64,000 bases of DNA from Cristatella mucedo (GCA_009760855.2 WPIO01000009.1:6170001-6234000); one strand, 5' to 3'. Positions 23,984-38,177 are shown, counted from the stretch's first letter. Notes: a model not told the origin generated them from the letters alone. Numbers and translations are program-made.

Positions 23984-24239
23984 TATATTATCGTCATCCA
24001 TAATCTAGGCTTTCATTGCTATTCAGATGCTACACAGCTGTACCTGAGCTTAGCCACTCTCATTGCCTTCCGGCACATTTAACTCTCACACGTCTCCGGC
24101 TTGATGTATCGCTGGCATTGGCACTTGGGCGATAGCAAACATTCTCAAATTGAATGACGAGTATTACCAATCTACTAATTATGGGGAAACCTGGAGTTGC
24201 TCAGAAATTGGAAAGCCTCGGCCTTAAAATGAGCTTGGT

Positions 24240-24747
24240 CAGCATATCTTCTAGAATACACAGTGCAAAGTTCTTACGCTGACCCACAAGGCCCGCCACG
24301 GCTTAGCTCCTTTGTACCTAGCTGAACTGCTGCATCAGTTTCAGCCTGTTCGCGCCCTCAGGTCCTGTGTGGACAATAAATTGGCTGTCCCATTCCTCCG
24401 CTTAAAGACAGTTGGCGACAGAAGCTTTAGCTCTGCTGGTCCTAGACTGTGGAACTCGCTTCCACAATTCTTACGCAACGACAACTACTCTCCAACTGCC
24501 GACTATGGCACATCTCTTTCAGCGCTCCTGAACTGCTACTTCTATGCTACTCACTACCTCAACTGCTCTCCTGACTCTGCTATGCTTGCCACTTTCTCTT
24601 TGTTGCGTGAGACGAAGTCTGTTGGCTACCGAATGCGTACCGAAAGCTGCTTAGGCTGTGAGTGTGCTATAAAAAACTCTCCTGCGTAACACCCACGTGG
24701 TCTTTATGACTTTGTGGAGTTACTGACGGAGATACATTACATTACAT
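24240..24747 (+). mobile_element. LINE-A, 5'-truncated, RT C-terminal coding plus CATTA tail
   Basis: Frame from about 24,270: LTHKARHGLAPLYLAELLHQ, then RALRSCVDNKLAVPFLRLKT, GDRSFSSAGPRLWNSLPQFL and SALLNCYFYATHYLN. This is the hallmark C-terminus of CR1/L2-clade ORF2 (domain after the RT thumb, with a PRLWNSLP motif). The stop (24,687-24,689) is followed by a short 3'UTR and the tail gagatacattacattacat. The frame is open for at least 126 codons, so this copy is fairly young. Only the 3' part of the element is here. Confidence 0.92.
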
Positions 24748-25506
24748 ATCTGTACGAAATCTAGGTGTCATTTTCGAAAGTGACCTTTCACTAGACTTCT
24801 ACATCAGCTCCACACTCGAGTCTTCCTACTTTTATAAATGCTGCCTAGCAAAATTTCGTGCCGGCTTAGACAGTGATGCCACATCCAAGTTGGTCCATGC
24901 ATTTGCTACACACCGACTGGACAGTTCTGTAACTCACGTGTCTTCTTACTTGTGCAGTAGGGCACTTGCAGTTGGGGGAAAAGTCTGCAGTTAGGCTTGT
25001 CTGTCGTCAGCATCACAAATTGTGCAATGTCACGCAACAACTTCTCACCGACTTTCACTAGGCTTTTCATCAAGCCAGTGAAAGTATATAATATAGTATA
25101 GAATTCGAGGTCTTCTTACTCACTTCAACGTCTTCTTACTCACTTCATTCTCTTTTTCCGCTCTACCTGTCCTAATTACTTCTCGAGAAGGCCAGGCATG
25201 GCACCTACCACTCTTACTACTCGAGTCGTTCAGCTTCGTCTCTAACTAACCTCAAATCCATTGGAGACCGGGTTTTAGTTCGTTTGCTCCCAATGCCTAC
25301 AACTCACTCCCGACTGCTGTTACGACATCCTCTGACATTGAGGACATATACAAGTAGCTAAAAACACACCTACTCCTCGTAGCATATGCTAGGGTACTCA
25401 ATTGATGTTTTCCCTGTAGCATATGTAAAGTGCACGGAAAGAGATTTAGTTCTTTCTTAATGCAGTAATTATGACAATTATAGAGATTATAATAGTGATA
25501 ATAATG
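24748..25506 (+). mobile_element. LINE-B, degenerate, RT C-terminal region
   Basis: Starts where LINE-A ends. The reading VIFESDLSLDFYISSTLES, then CLAKFRAGLDSDATSKLVHA matches the thumb region seen at 32.4 kb and 61.8 kb; later pieces YYSSRSASSLTNLKSIGDRV and the tail tgtaaagtgcacggaaagagatttagttcttt follow, ending in AT-rich repeats. Many stops and frameshifts; an older copy than the neighbouring LINE-A. Confidence 0.8.
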
Positions 25507-26010
25507 GATCATTAATACAGCCCCTTACAGAACCAAATCTCTATCCAGGCCATTTGCAACTCGCTGCAAGAGAATAAATAACCAAGGTTTATTGATATGC
25601 ACAGCATCACGCACTCACAAGCAAAGAAGTATCACGAGTAAGCCATTATGTTAAAGGAAGCATCCAGACGCTCCTGGTCACCGGATAATTATACCACTGG
25701 CTAGTACATGCATTGAATCATGCACAGGCTATCACGTAAAGCACAAGGAACAAAGTTGATCGGAGCAGATGTGTCTTCAGCTGCGACCGAAATGATGCAA
25801 CATTATTGGCTCAGTGCTAAAACATTGTGTTGTACAAATGTCCTATTGCAAGCTTAAAGATACCTACTACTTGAACCTATTCCTGCATGGGCAATTGAAA
25901 GTGTCAGAGTATGACTCAGGCTTTCAGTGGAGGTAGTGCGATCTGTGGGTGGTGAGAGGCCTGACATCCCAACTGTTTGAAACTCTAAAGAAGCACTCGC
26001 CTGAGCCTTC
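25507..26010 (-). mobile_element. possible LINE-B-like 3' end on reverse strand
   Basis: 25,510-25,560 resembles the reverse-strand tail signature (cagccccttacagaaccaaatctctatccaggccatttgcaa). The next several hundred bases have the look of LINE 3'UTR (catgcaca, cagcatc) but do not align clearly with the other copies, so the extent is uncertain. Confidence 0.4.
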
Positions 26011-26013
26011 TCC

Positions 26014-26120
26014 TGCTGCCACTGCTGCTGCTGCCACTGCTGCTGCCACTGCTGCTGCCACTGCTGCTGCCATTGCTGCTGCTGCCACTGCTGCTGTTTC
26101 GGCTGGTGCTGTTGCTGCTC
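26014..26120. repeat. imperfect (CTG)n/(CCACTG)n
   Basis: CTG units broken at regular places by CCA, giving CTGCTGCCA periodicity of 9-12 bp over about 100 bp. Confidence 0.9.
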
Positions 26121-26689
26121 CTGCTTCGTGACGTGGCGCAGTTTTTTTTATAGCTTAGCCTTCGGTAAAAAGAAATCATGAGGTGTGTCGTGCGTGCGTG
26201 TGTCGTGTCGTGCGGCAGCATTACAGCACCACGTGGCGAGATTAGAGAGCAGCAAGCAGATTGATTCCGAGCTTCAAGCCGCCATTAGTTGGCTCTGGCA
26301 CTTACTCGTTTTACAAAGATTTAGTTATTAGACTAGGAGCCATCGGTTTCTCTCTCCTGCAGATTCCTTCTTATTTGTGCCGGTTCTTTCTGAGAATATG
26401 ATAAAAAGGAAATATATTATTCTTTTGTGCTTAACCAAGTATGTCGTTTGCATATCTACTCAGTTATCTGTCAGGCCTGTAGACTTAAAGGTTTGGGAAG
26501 GTTTTAATCAGCCCCTACCCTCCCTGCTGTAAGCAAAGTGCTAATGATGTTGTGCTACTTAGCAACAAGCAGGAAAGCCTAAGGTCAAGGAGAAACCTGC
26601 AAAAAAATTAGTGCCCGAATGGCCACAGAGAGCATGGCTTCACAACGGTCATCAAAAGCAGACTTTGGGAGACCAACATATTTCCAGAG
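26121..26689. other. unresolved stretch
   Basis: Non-repetitive, AT-richer around 26,300-26,450. No gene or element recognised. Confidence 0.55.
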
Positions 26690-26714
26690 TGAGAGAGAGA
26701 CGGAGACGGAGACT

Positions 26715-26753
<39 letters not shown>
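26690..26753. repeat. (GA)n microsatellite
   Basis: A GA run with interruptions before 26,719 and pure after. Confidence 0.95.
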
Positions 26754-26758
<5 letters not shown>

Positions 26759-26759
26759 C

Positions 26760-29440
26760 CAGGACTATGCCAAGCAGCTTTTGAATCTGTCTAGGGAGAG
26801 TGCTTCAGGGCTTGGACGGATGCGAAGAGAGGCGTCGGGCAGCATGCCTACCTATCGCTTTTAGTCTAGAGATCTGCATGCTGGAGCAATGGCTTGCAGA
26901 AGGACACAGATGTATAGCCATGTATCAAAATGAGCCCAGAAGATAATCCTGCCCAACCGAAACGTCCGGACCAAGATTCACTTTCATGTCTCAAGGGTCT
27001 GCATAGCAGCACAGGGATCAAAACCTGGATACTAAATGCGATATTTCCAGAAAAAACCTAGCATTTCGTCTCTTCTTAATTTGCACTAACTGCATAGAAG
27101 CTAGTCGACCGACCAGATAGCAGCACACTAGAGCCGGCTGCATGCATGATGTAGGGTGCTGTTCTATGATGTAGTTTGATCTTTTACAGAATCCTTTTTT
27201 AAATTTCTTTAGATCTCGGATTGCGTGCAGTGGCGCATCTAATGCCGTGTCTCAAATGCACTTCGTTGGTGGGCAGGATGGCAAGTAGTGCTTTGCTCGG
27301 AACAGCAGCCTTCCGTCAGGGCCGTGCCAATCCTGCTCTCGGCATCCGACAGCATTCGTCCAGCACGGCATCTTTCATCCGATGCATCTTGACCGAACCT
27401 ATCAACTGCACACCCAACGTCACGTAGACTAGAGCTCCCCTCACTTTGGCAATACCACAAAGCTTACGAGCGCGATGTGGCGGCACCGCAAACCCTTCCA
27501 CACAAAAATGACGGCAGGCAGGGCTCTATGAGCTCGACCAGCCTCGAATGCTCACTAGGTAAGGTATTTGCAGTATTCCCGGCCAACCGGCAACTGGGTC
27601 TCACTCATCTGGATGCACGCACGTGTTCTTCCCCAACCCCCTCCCGACACCCTCACTTCGGGTCGGCTTGCTTGAGGAGCAGCTGTCTGTGGTGGCCGCA
27701 GCAGTGACAGCAGCAGCGGCAGTGCCAAGAATGTGCAGGGCCGCCCGCCACCCCCTTCTTGGCCTTCGATAGAGGCCCTCTCGACGGACGACAAGCGCTG
27801 CCACTGCAGCCAGCCCCTTCCCAGGTAACCCTGCTACAGTAACCCTCTGTGACCACACTTGCCCATGGAGCAGCCCTCTGGCTCGTCGTCGTCTGTCCTG
27901 AGACCACGATTTGTTTTTGAGCCACACCGAGATCTCGTTATGCCAGTGGCATTTGCGGTCGCAATCGCCGGCAGCTGAATCAGCAGCAGCCAATCAATGC
28001 TGGCATGGCACAAGCTCGGTCGTGCAAGTAAGTACATGACCTGCTGACTCGAAATGGGCCGCCGGCAGGCTATGGGATGCCCTTAAGGAGTCATCGGCTG
28101 CTACAGGGCAGCCGGTTGGGGGGGCCTTAATTGCTGGCGACTCAGGGGAAGTTGCTCAGCCAGAGCAAACAGAATTAGCAGACTCCTGTCCAAAGGCCTT
28201 ACCGAGCTCAGGCTGCAGTGGAGGCAGTGGTGGCAGCAGCAGCTGTGGCAGCAGCCGTTGGCTGCTAAGCAGCCACCTTAGCTCGGTGCACTCGGTGCCT
28301 GCCGGCTGCAGGAGCACTGGAGGAGTCTGCTATCACTCGGTAGCTGATGATAGCGATGCACTGGCTGATGCTAATGGCGGCGCCAAGCCGGCAGAAGCCG
28401 CGACTAAACAGATTAGCATATCGATGAGAATGGCTGTGCAGCAGCAAACACTCGATGTCCATTGCGCATGCACAGCCGCCTTTGCCGCCGAGAGGCTTGG
28501 ACGCCTGCGGTCGACTCCCGCGCACGTATCTCGGCTACAAGTCATGTGACTCTGCATTCTCCCTGACTCTGGCAGTCGTTCGGTATCTTGGGCTGCTCGG
28601 TGGCAACCGAAGAGCCACGTCGGTCGTCGAAGTAGCTCCAAGATACCAGCTGCTGCTGCATGTGCTTAAATGCTCTGTGCCACTGCAGACACACACCCGC
28701 CAGCCAGCCAGCCATCAGGAGCCACGGAGTGCAGTGCTACTGATATTGTACAACAGAAAATCATCGAAGGAATTGCAGTGTTATCCACATGCAATCCTTT
28801 TACCGTGACAGCAAACGTTCTGACAGCAGGGATCGGTTGGCAAATGAGCAGGTCGAGCAAGAAAACTCTGATAGCCAGCCCCAACCACCGATGTTCCTAG
28901 GGGTGGGGGGGAAGCAGAGGTCTTCGAAAATTCCGCCGTCATTAAACCACTTTAGCTTCTGCATCGAAGGATTTCTGTGCTGCTAAAAGGAAATCTTATT
29001 TGATATCTGAGCTCTCTCGACTCTGGCTTCTGAGCTTGGTCAGCAGCATCACGCACAACCACAAACCGGCAGCATGGACATGGGCAGGAAATCGCAGCCC
29101 ACTCACGGCGGAAGCCACGCACTTCCTTTCTTCTGCTCTCGGAGCCAGCGATCCCATCGTGCTTACCGGCCGAAATGTAATCTCCATCTGACCTCAGCTT
29201 TGTGCACACACCACTGCCAATCGGGAATCCAAGGTGTGTGCATGAATGTGCACATTTGTGTGCTAGCGAAAAACCAATGTATGTCCATTACGCACCAGCT
29301 TGGTCTTGACTGTTCCGATGTGGATTAGCACTCAGTGGTGATCACAGACATGCCGAGTTATGTGGGCACAAGTGCTGCCTCCAAGATGTATTGATTTTCT
29401 TGTCAACAGCAGCAGCATTTGGTACAGTCATCCTTGGCAA
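26760..29440. other. unresolved stretch
   Basis: The largest nearly repeat-free block in the first half. Frames of 60-130 codons occur on both strands (for example 27,601-27,993 reverse and 28,286-28,549 forward) but overlap each other and show no domain I recognise. If a host gene lies in this part, its exons are not identifiable by eye. Confidence 0.5.
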
Positions 29441-29442
29441 TC

Positions 29443-29457
29443 ATCTCTCTCTCCCGT

Positions 29458-29513
<56 letters not shown>

Positions 29514-29532
29514 TTCTCTTTTTCTCCCTCTT

Positions 29533-29594
<62 letters not shown>

Positions 29595-29612
29595 TTCTCT
29601 CTCACTTTCTCA
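29443..29612. repeat. (CT)n polypyrimidine tract
   Basis: Two long CT blocks joined by TTTCTC/CCCTC sequence; almost all pyrimidine on +. Ser/Leu/Phe frames are artefacts. Confidence 0.96.
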
Positions 29613-31255
29613 CCAGTCCATAAGGGTACCAAGAAAGCTGAGGTGGGGCTGCAGTCCCTTTAGCCCTATTCCAAAGAAAGCCGGTTGGCTGCTGTATTGT
29701 GACCCCTCTCTGCTGCCCTAGGGTGAAGAAAGATGTGACATCCGGCCCATTCTCTCCCTACTCTTTTCACTTGAGCTCTGTATGTCTGCTGTTCTGCCTA
29801 ACAGTTTTAGTTTGTCCTTTCTAGTTGTCTGTGTCTATTTTTGTTTCTGAAATTTCCGAACCACTCCACCCGCGATAACTTGAGAAAACCCTGACGAATA
29901 TTGGACAGGTACATTTGTTCGGCTCAAGCTCCAGCTCCTCGAAGGCTGCACACTCTCGTGGGATCTCCAAGTATCGAGGCCTGTTCACTGTCTGTCCTTG
30001 TTCGGATCGCTCTAAATTCTAGCCGAAGTGCATCCATCCCAGCTGACATTGACTTGCTCTCCTTCCTTTTGCTGGCCAATGCATACAGAGATGAAAGGCA
30101 CAAAACCAGGACCGACGAAAGGTGAGCGAAGGCTGGCAGAACAGCCAGGTCCAGCCCGGCGTATCTGCAGCCGGCGGTCTGCTCCTCCTCCTCCTCCTCC
30201 TTCATCATCCTCCTCCTCCTTCATCCTCCTCTGGCAATAGCCAATACTTGGCGGCTGAAGCTGGCCTGGCTGATCCCTTCCCCTTAACAACATGTATCGC
30301 CTCATTTGACATTTAGTGACCTTTCACTCAATTAGACAAGCTGTCGGCGATAAATAGCCCGGTTAACCGAGAGTACTTCGCCCCCCCCCCCTCCTCCTCC
30401 TCCTCCGACGTCCCTCTTATTGTTGCTAAACAGTGCTGCAGCCGGGCTCGGGTGAAACCCTTTATCACAGCCACAGCAGCAGCAGCAGCAGTAGAGTGAG
30501 TAATGGTTGCAAGACCTCAACAATGCATGACTTCGGTACAGGTGGACCTTGTGCCGTGAAGCAGGGCTCATAAATCGTCTGAGCAGCCTACTTTCACTTC
30601 AGCAATCACGTGCATCTGTAGCAATCGGTGGTGGGGGAGAGGAGGGGGGAGTGCAAGCTACAGCTGTCGCAGGTTCCACGATAGCGACGGCCATGACGAG
30701 CATTCGCTCAATTCGTTGAGATGATCGGCAGTCAAGGCTAACGCCCCGGACGCATGCACGCAGCCCAGCCAGCAGTCGACTAGGCTTAGAGGAGCTTCTA
30801 CTGTGGCTTGCACTCGGCGACTTTGTAGGTCACCTGATTGCCCTTGACATCCACTGGTTTTGTTCCACTGGCAGGCAGGTTCATTCCAGCTGCCATCGTT
30901 AGCAGTCTTAGCTTCTTATACTCAACCCATTTCAGCTTTACCTCATTAGCCTTCGGGCTGCCGGTAGATTTTCATTTCATTTTACCACTCCGGCGACTTT
31001 TGCTTCAGATAATGCTGTGTATCCAGCACCTACAGCAATCTCACTCGCGATAAGATAACTAACTCTCGATGTCGCCAAATGCTGTGACTAGCTGCTAGTA
31101 TCATTCGCTGTGCTATTTCAGGTAAACACTATTCTACAATATGCACGAGCTCAGCCCCAAGTGTCTCCTGTCGTTCAGGTAGCACACGATGATGTCCAAG
31201 GGTGACACTTTGATTGTCCTTAACTCTTGGTTATTGCTTCTCTTGCAGGATTGCT
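29613..31255. other. unresolved stretch with CTC patches
   Basis: CTC/CCT patches lie at 30,181-30,232 and 30,381-30,408 (after a C10 run), and a short CAG patch at 30,474-30,491. No gene recognised. A LINE-B-tail-like piece begins at about 31,255. Confidence 0.5.
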
Positions 31256-31325
31256 TCTTTGGCACCTAGGTAAAGATTTGGTTCTCTTAGGGTACCATGC
31301 AAAGCTATTATTCTTATTGCTATTT
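31255..31325 (+). mobile_element. LINE-B tail fragment
   Basis: The pattern ggcacctaggtaaagatttggttctcttagggtacc followed by TTATT-rich sequence matches the LINE-B 3' signature in + orientation. The upstream part is not recognisable. Confidence 0.5.
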
Positions 31326-31394
31326 TAAAGTCTGGTTAAGAAATACCCGAAACTCCTTCAAGTTTGGTCAAGTATTACTCCTTCATTTGCTTAA

Positions 31395-31584
31395 GTTAGC
31401 CTTGATGATACACTGCATTAGGCGGTTGCTTTTCACGACGTGAGATTAAGTCTGTTGATTACACTATGCCTTCCGAAAGCAGCTTAGGCTGTGAGTGCGC
31501 TATGCAAAACTTCCCTTCATAAAACCCACATAGTCTTTGTGGCTTTGTGGAGTTACAGACGGAGATACATTACATTACATTCCG
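31395..31584 (+). mobile_element. LINE-A 3' end fragment
   Basis: Carries gaaagcagcttaggctgtgagtgcgctat, aaaacccacatagtctttgtggctttgtggagttacagacggagatacattacattacatt. The preceding bases resemble the last codons of the ORF (GAGATTAAGTCTGTTG). A SINE-alpha follows immediately. Confidence 0.9.
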
Positions 31585-31725
31585 ACCTCAGTCGTGGGTT
31601 TGAATCCTTCGTTGGGGCCGATGCTTTATCGGCTCTGCAAGCAGTGGGGATAGCAGCCGTAATGGCTCTTCTGCTGCTATACAAAAGAGGTAGGCTGTTA
31701 AATCAGGTAGCAATTTTTTTTTATG
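31584..31725 (+). mobile_element. SINE-alpha copy, 5'-truncated
   Basis: Begins inside the tRNA-like head (ccgacctcagtcgtgggtttgaatcc, a one-base variant of the B box), then the body with gctttatcggctctgcaagcagtggggatagcagccgtaatggctcttct and tatacaaaagaggtaggctgttaaatcaggtagca and a T9 tail. It abuts the LINE-A CATTA tail directly. Confidence 0.9.
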
Positions 31726-31914
31726 TTGAGCAGGTGATTTTGTTATCGAATCCAAAGTTTTTGGCAGAGCAAGCAGCCAATTCAGCCATGCACAGACTAT
31801 CAGTCCCACAATCAGTGCCCACAATCAATGCCTGCCTTTGTGACGTTTAAGATCGAGAGATACGCTTCTGGTGCAAAGCTCGTCAAAGTAATCACAAGCA
31901 ATACAACTGGCTAG

Positions 31915-32135
31915 AGATTGCCATGCTACTCACTTCCTCGACTGCCCTCCTGTAAAAAGCTATGCTTTTGACTTTCTCTTTGTTTCGCGAAATTTCGTCT
32001 TTTGGCTGCCGTTTCGGCTGCCTAACTGAAAATCGCTTACACTTTTGAGTTTGCAACAGAAAACTCCCCTACATAGCGCTCATTCACTCGGTCAGCTTTT
32101 CAGGAGTTACAGATGGAGATACGTGCATACATGCG
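31915..32135 (+). mobile_element. LINE-A 3' end fragment
   Basis: Older copy: catgctactcacttcctcgactgccctcctg (ORF end region), ctttctctttgtttcgcgaaatttcgtcttttggctgcc, then gttacagatggagatacgtgcatacat, a decayed form of the CATTA tail. Confidence 0.8.
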
Positions 32136-32334
32136 GTTTGGCAGCAAAGGCTCCCATAGCACAGTGAGGGGAGCTCTGAAAGGGGCCCTATAGCCCCCTA
32201 CCACAACCAGTACCACCCACCCTGCCCAACAACACCAGCACAGGTCCGGGGCTGGATGGGCCGGAGCTGAATCGCCCCAATCAACGTTGCAGCCATTCAT
32301 GAACACCTTCACCTACCGAAAACTAATCCTTGGC

Positions 32335-32785
32335 CTGACAGTCCTTTCAAGGTAGAAGCCAGCTTGCGAGACGTGCTACCTGGCTTTTCTGCCAGCATTT
32401 TTGCAGTTGAATCTGCAAGAAATCTATGTGTCCTGTTCCAAAGTGACCTTTCATTAGACGATCATACCAGCTCCACAGTCAAGTCTGCCTACTTTCTGCT
32501 ACATAACATTTCTAAAATTCGGGCTTGTTTAGACAGTGATACCACATCAAAATTGGTCCATGCATTGGTGACATCCCAACTCGACTTCTGTAACTCAATG
32601 TTTGCTGGTCTACCGCCTGTGCAATTAGACACTTACAGTTGGTGCAAAACTCTGCTGATTGGCTTGTCTGTCTGTCGTGAGCGTCGCAGTTGCCACATCA
32701 CACTACTTCTTGCCGACCTGGACTGGCTACCAGCAAAGCAGAGCATCGATTTTAAGCTTCTCGGCCACAGAGCCATCAAAACATA
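32335..32785 (+). mobile_element. LINE-B fragment, RT thumb region, open frame
   Basis: One frame (32,364-32,786) encodes ARNLCVLFQSDLSLDDHTSS, TVKSAYFLLHNISKIRACLD, KLVHALVTSQLDFCNSMFAG and LADLDWLPAKQSIDFKLLGH. This is a typical L2/CR1-clade ORF2 region between the RT palm and the C-terminus. The matching parts at 61.6-61.9 kb (reverse) show it is the same family. The frame is uninterrupted but ends abruptly in a TA microsatellite, so the rest of the ORF and the tail are missing here. Confidence 0.92.
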
Positions 32786-32786
32786 G

Positions 32787-32813
32787 ATATATATATATAT
32801 ATATATATATATA
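32787..32813. repeat. (TA)13 microsatellite
   Basis: A pure TA run at the 3' break of the LINE-B fragment. Two reverse-oriented tail-like blocks (cctaagagaactt, 32,830-32,895) follow. Confidence 0.9.
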
Positions 32814-33019
32814 ACTCATTTGTATACAACCCTAAGAGAACTTTTACTCCTTAAGATAGTTTCTGCCCTAAGAGAACTTGATCTCTTTTCAGGCCAGAGG
32901 CAAAGCCAGGATTGGAGAGCAGGGGTGGCACGGAGGTCTGGCGGTTGAGCTGCCCCCTGTAAATAAAGGAGGGTCCGGAGGCGTCAGCCCAGCACCTGTG
33001 GGTGTCTCGCACCCTGGGC

Positions 33020-33157
33020 AAGCACTAAAGGGGCCAGCCATCCGACCGGGTGTCAGACTCGGCTCCCACCTACCAGGCCAGGGGTGGTCTGATTCAGGCG
33101 CTTCACATATGCCATGAGGCTCGAGCCAACGACCTCGGTCAACAAATACATTCACCT
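33020..33157 (-). mobile_element. SINE-beta copy
   Basis: On the reverse strand ggtgaatgtatttgttgaccgaggtcgttggctcgagcctcatggcatatgtgaagcgcctgaat. The head matches the 9.9 kb copy and the end (ggcatatgtgaagcgcct) matches ggcatctgtaaagcacct of the 55.5 kb copy. The unrelated-looking 32,890-33,020 region may belong to the same insertion. Confidence 0.65.
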
Positions 33158-33354
33158 ATGCTGCCACTAACCACATTTGCATGCCGACCTTGTGCATGTC
33201 ACCCCTAACCATGTTATTCATTTTGTTTGTTTTTCAAGCACGATTTTACTTACCATTCAATTGCATTTCCCTTTGCAGCAAATGTAAAGCGCCTAGAAAG
33301 AGATTAAGTTCTCTGAGGGCGCTTTTTCAAGTACATTATTATTATTATTATTAC
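33158..33354 (+). mobile_element. LINE-B 3'UTR and tail
   Basis: tgctgccactaaccacatttgcatgccgacc matches the reverse complement of the 15.7 kb and 61.1 kb 3'UTRs. The clearest copy of the tail signature follows, aaatgtaaagcgcctagaaagagattaagttctctgagggcgc, and (TTA)n at 33,338-33,354. Confidence 0.92.
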
Positions 33355-34337
33355 CTTGACCTCAGTCGTTTTAAGGCAAGCACCTCAGCCAAACCAGCAC
33401 GGCAGCTAGGACAAGCTATTCCATTAAACAGACTGCCGTGTACCTTGTGTGTGCCTCAGAAGACAAAAATACATGCTGCATGTGAGCAGATTGTTCGGCC
33501 ATTCACGTGCGTAGGGTACGGCATGCAAAAGCAAAGCCATTCAAACTCGATGCCTCACGAAAAGGCGCTTACACGCAGCCTCTGCGTGAGCTAAGCGAGA
33601 AATGGTCGAGTGATCACTGCGTGTGGCAGGGCAACCCTTGGGATAGAGGGCTGACCACCCGAGTGTTGTACTCTGCCGTTAGTGATCTCCTCTCTGCCTG
33701 AGTCGAGTCTTATTCGCAGCCCATCAGAAGTGCAATGCAGCCGACTGCAGCGGTGGCCAATTGAGGAAGGCAAAGTGCAGATGCAGCAGCAGCAGAGCGA
33801 TGTTTAATGAGGTCTCGGCACCAGTATGTCCACCGGGACGTCCATCACCGAGTGTAGCAGCAGCAGCAAGTGGGTGGGTGGGTGGGTGGGTGGGTGGGTG
33901 GGGCTGCTGCTGTTGCTGCAGGATTGACCGAAAGCATTGACACCAAAGGCTGCTCGCTTGCTGCTTGGGCCAAAGCTTGCAGAGCTTCTGTCACATCACA
34001 TCCTTCCGGCCCGATGACTGTCGTGACCGAGCCACACCTGCAGGGCAGCGCCAAAGTAAGCCGATGCTGAATACCGTCGGCTCGAAGCTGACTGCTAGTG
34101 AGTGGCACTGAAGCAACAGCTCCGAGGTAGGCACGCTAGCAGCAGCGCCCACTCTTGCAAGTAGGCAGACGAGCGCCAGTGGCAGCAATCAATATCGTCC
34201 ACACCACAATAGTACAATAGGAACGATTCGGTCCGTTTGCTCTTTCTGATTTTACTTTTGTCGGTATCGGATTTGGTCGGGAACTGGCGAGTAATCACTC
34301 GAAAAGTCAGTACAGAAAGCTTAGCCATACCTGAAGC
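33355..34337. other. unresolved stretch with (TGGG)8
   Basis: A (TGGG)8 run lies at 33,870-33,903. Frames up to 137 codons (33,181-33,594, which starts inside LINE-B 3'UTR) are not credible genes. Confidence 0.55.
33870..33903 (+). repeat. (TGGG)8 tetranucleotide run
   Basis: Eight consecutive TGGG units, four or more runs of three Gs with one-base loops, which is the sequence requirement for a parallel G-quadruplex. Confidence 0.95.
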
Positions 34338-34559
34338 TGTCTTTCGGTTCGTGGTAGCATGCACAATTTCAGCATGCTTAAACATTTGGCATGCAATAAC
34401 AATATATTGCTGCTGACGAACTCTAGTGACTGCAAAAAAATCAAGCTGGCCCGCATGCCAGCGTTCACTTGGCTAAATCCTGGCAATACCGGTGCCCATA
34501 TCATTCCAGTCAAATAGCAGCTAGCACACTGTGGCAAAGGCTCAAGTCTGGAACTCCAT

Positions 34560-34629
<70 letters not shown>

Positions 34630-34733
34630 CCTCTCTCTCTCTCTTGTCTCTATATCACTCTCTCTGTGTTAGCTTCTACTTTTGTCTGCTTAAGCATGCT
34701 GAAATTGTGCATGCTACCGCGAACCAAAAGACA
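34338..34733. repeat. 44-bp inverted repeat enclosing (CT)n
   Basis: The left arm 34,338-34,381 and right arm 34,690-34,733 are reverse complements at 42 of 44 positions. About 308 bp lie between them, including a CT microsatellite at 34,560-34,645. It could be a foldback element or two oppositely oriented copies of a short repeat. A LINE-B-like tail follows directly (34,750-34,815). Confidence 0.9.
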
Positions 34734-34744
34734 AGCTTTTTTAC

Positions 34745-34820
34745 CAAAATAAATACAGAGGAATTTAGTTTTCTTAGGCTGCTATGTAAATATCTTATCA
34801 TTATTTTTATAATTGTTAAG
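34745..34820 (+). mobile_element. LINE-B-like tail fragment
   Basis: aaatacagaggaatttagttttcttaggctgctatgtaaa and the following TTATTATT-like sequence resemble a decayed LINE-B tail. Short and diverged. Confidence 0.45.
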
Positions 34821-34829
34821 GCTAAAGGT

Positions 34830-35345
34830 AAGGTGGAGTATACATAATGACCAGCTGTCTGGAGAAATGTAGAACGGTACAGCTTAAGCGCACCAGCTTA
34901 AGCACACGAGTGCATGTGCACGCAGGCAGAAACTTACAAACACTTATTAACATGCACTCACTCACATTGCTCATTCACACTCACACGTGTACACGAACGG
35001 CATGCCTGCACTTTTCACGCGTGCATGCACCCATGCCTGCTCTTGCACACAAGCTGCTCGGCCCCGCGCTAGCTTGTGCGCACTGGTACCAGCCTACAAG
35101 ATGGCCGCAGGGGCAGAGCAACCGTTGCCAGGTCGGCAAAGGCCACGAAGCCAAGGAGTCCTGGCTGGCAAGCAGAGGTAGCACGATGACAGTGGCAGTG
35201 GGGCCAGGGCAGCTCAAAAGCAGCAGCCACCACTTCTACTGAATTACGTGCCTAGCACCAGAATCGCCTGTTAGCACGACGGTGCACACACGGGGCACCC
35301 ACCGGTCTCAAGTGGCATGTCTACATCGCCTGTGTGTGTGTGTGT
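34830..35345. other. unresolved stretch
   Basis: Short CA/GTGCAC-rich patches near 34,900-35,050. A 131-codon frame (34,847-35,242) has a low-complexity middle and no recognisable domain. Confidence 0.5.
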
Positions 35346-35347
35346 CT

Positions 35348-38120
<2,773 letters not shown>

Positions 38121-38121
38121 G

Positions 38122-38125
<4 letters not shown>

Positions 38126-38169
<44 letters not shown>

Positions 38170-38177
38170 GGAGAGGG

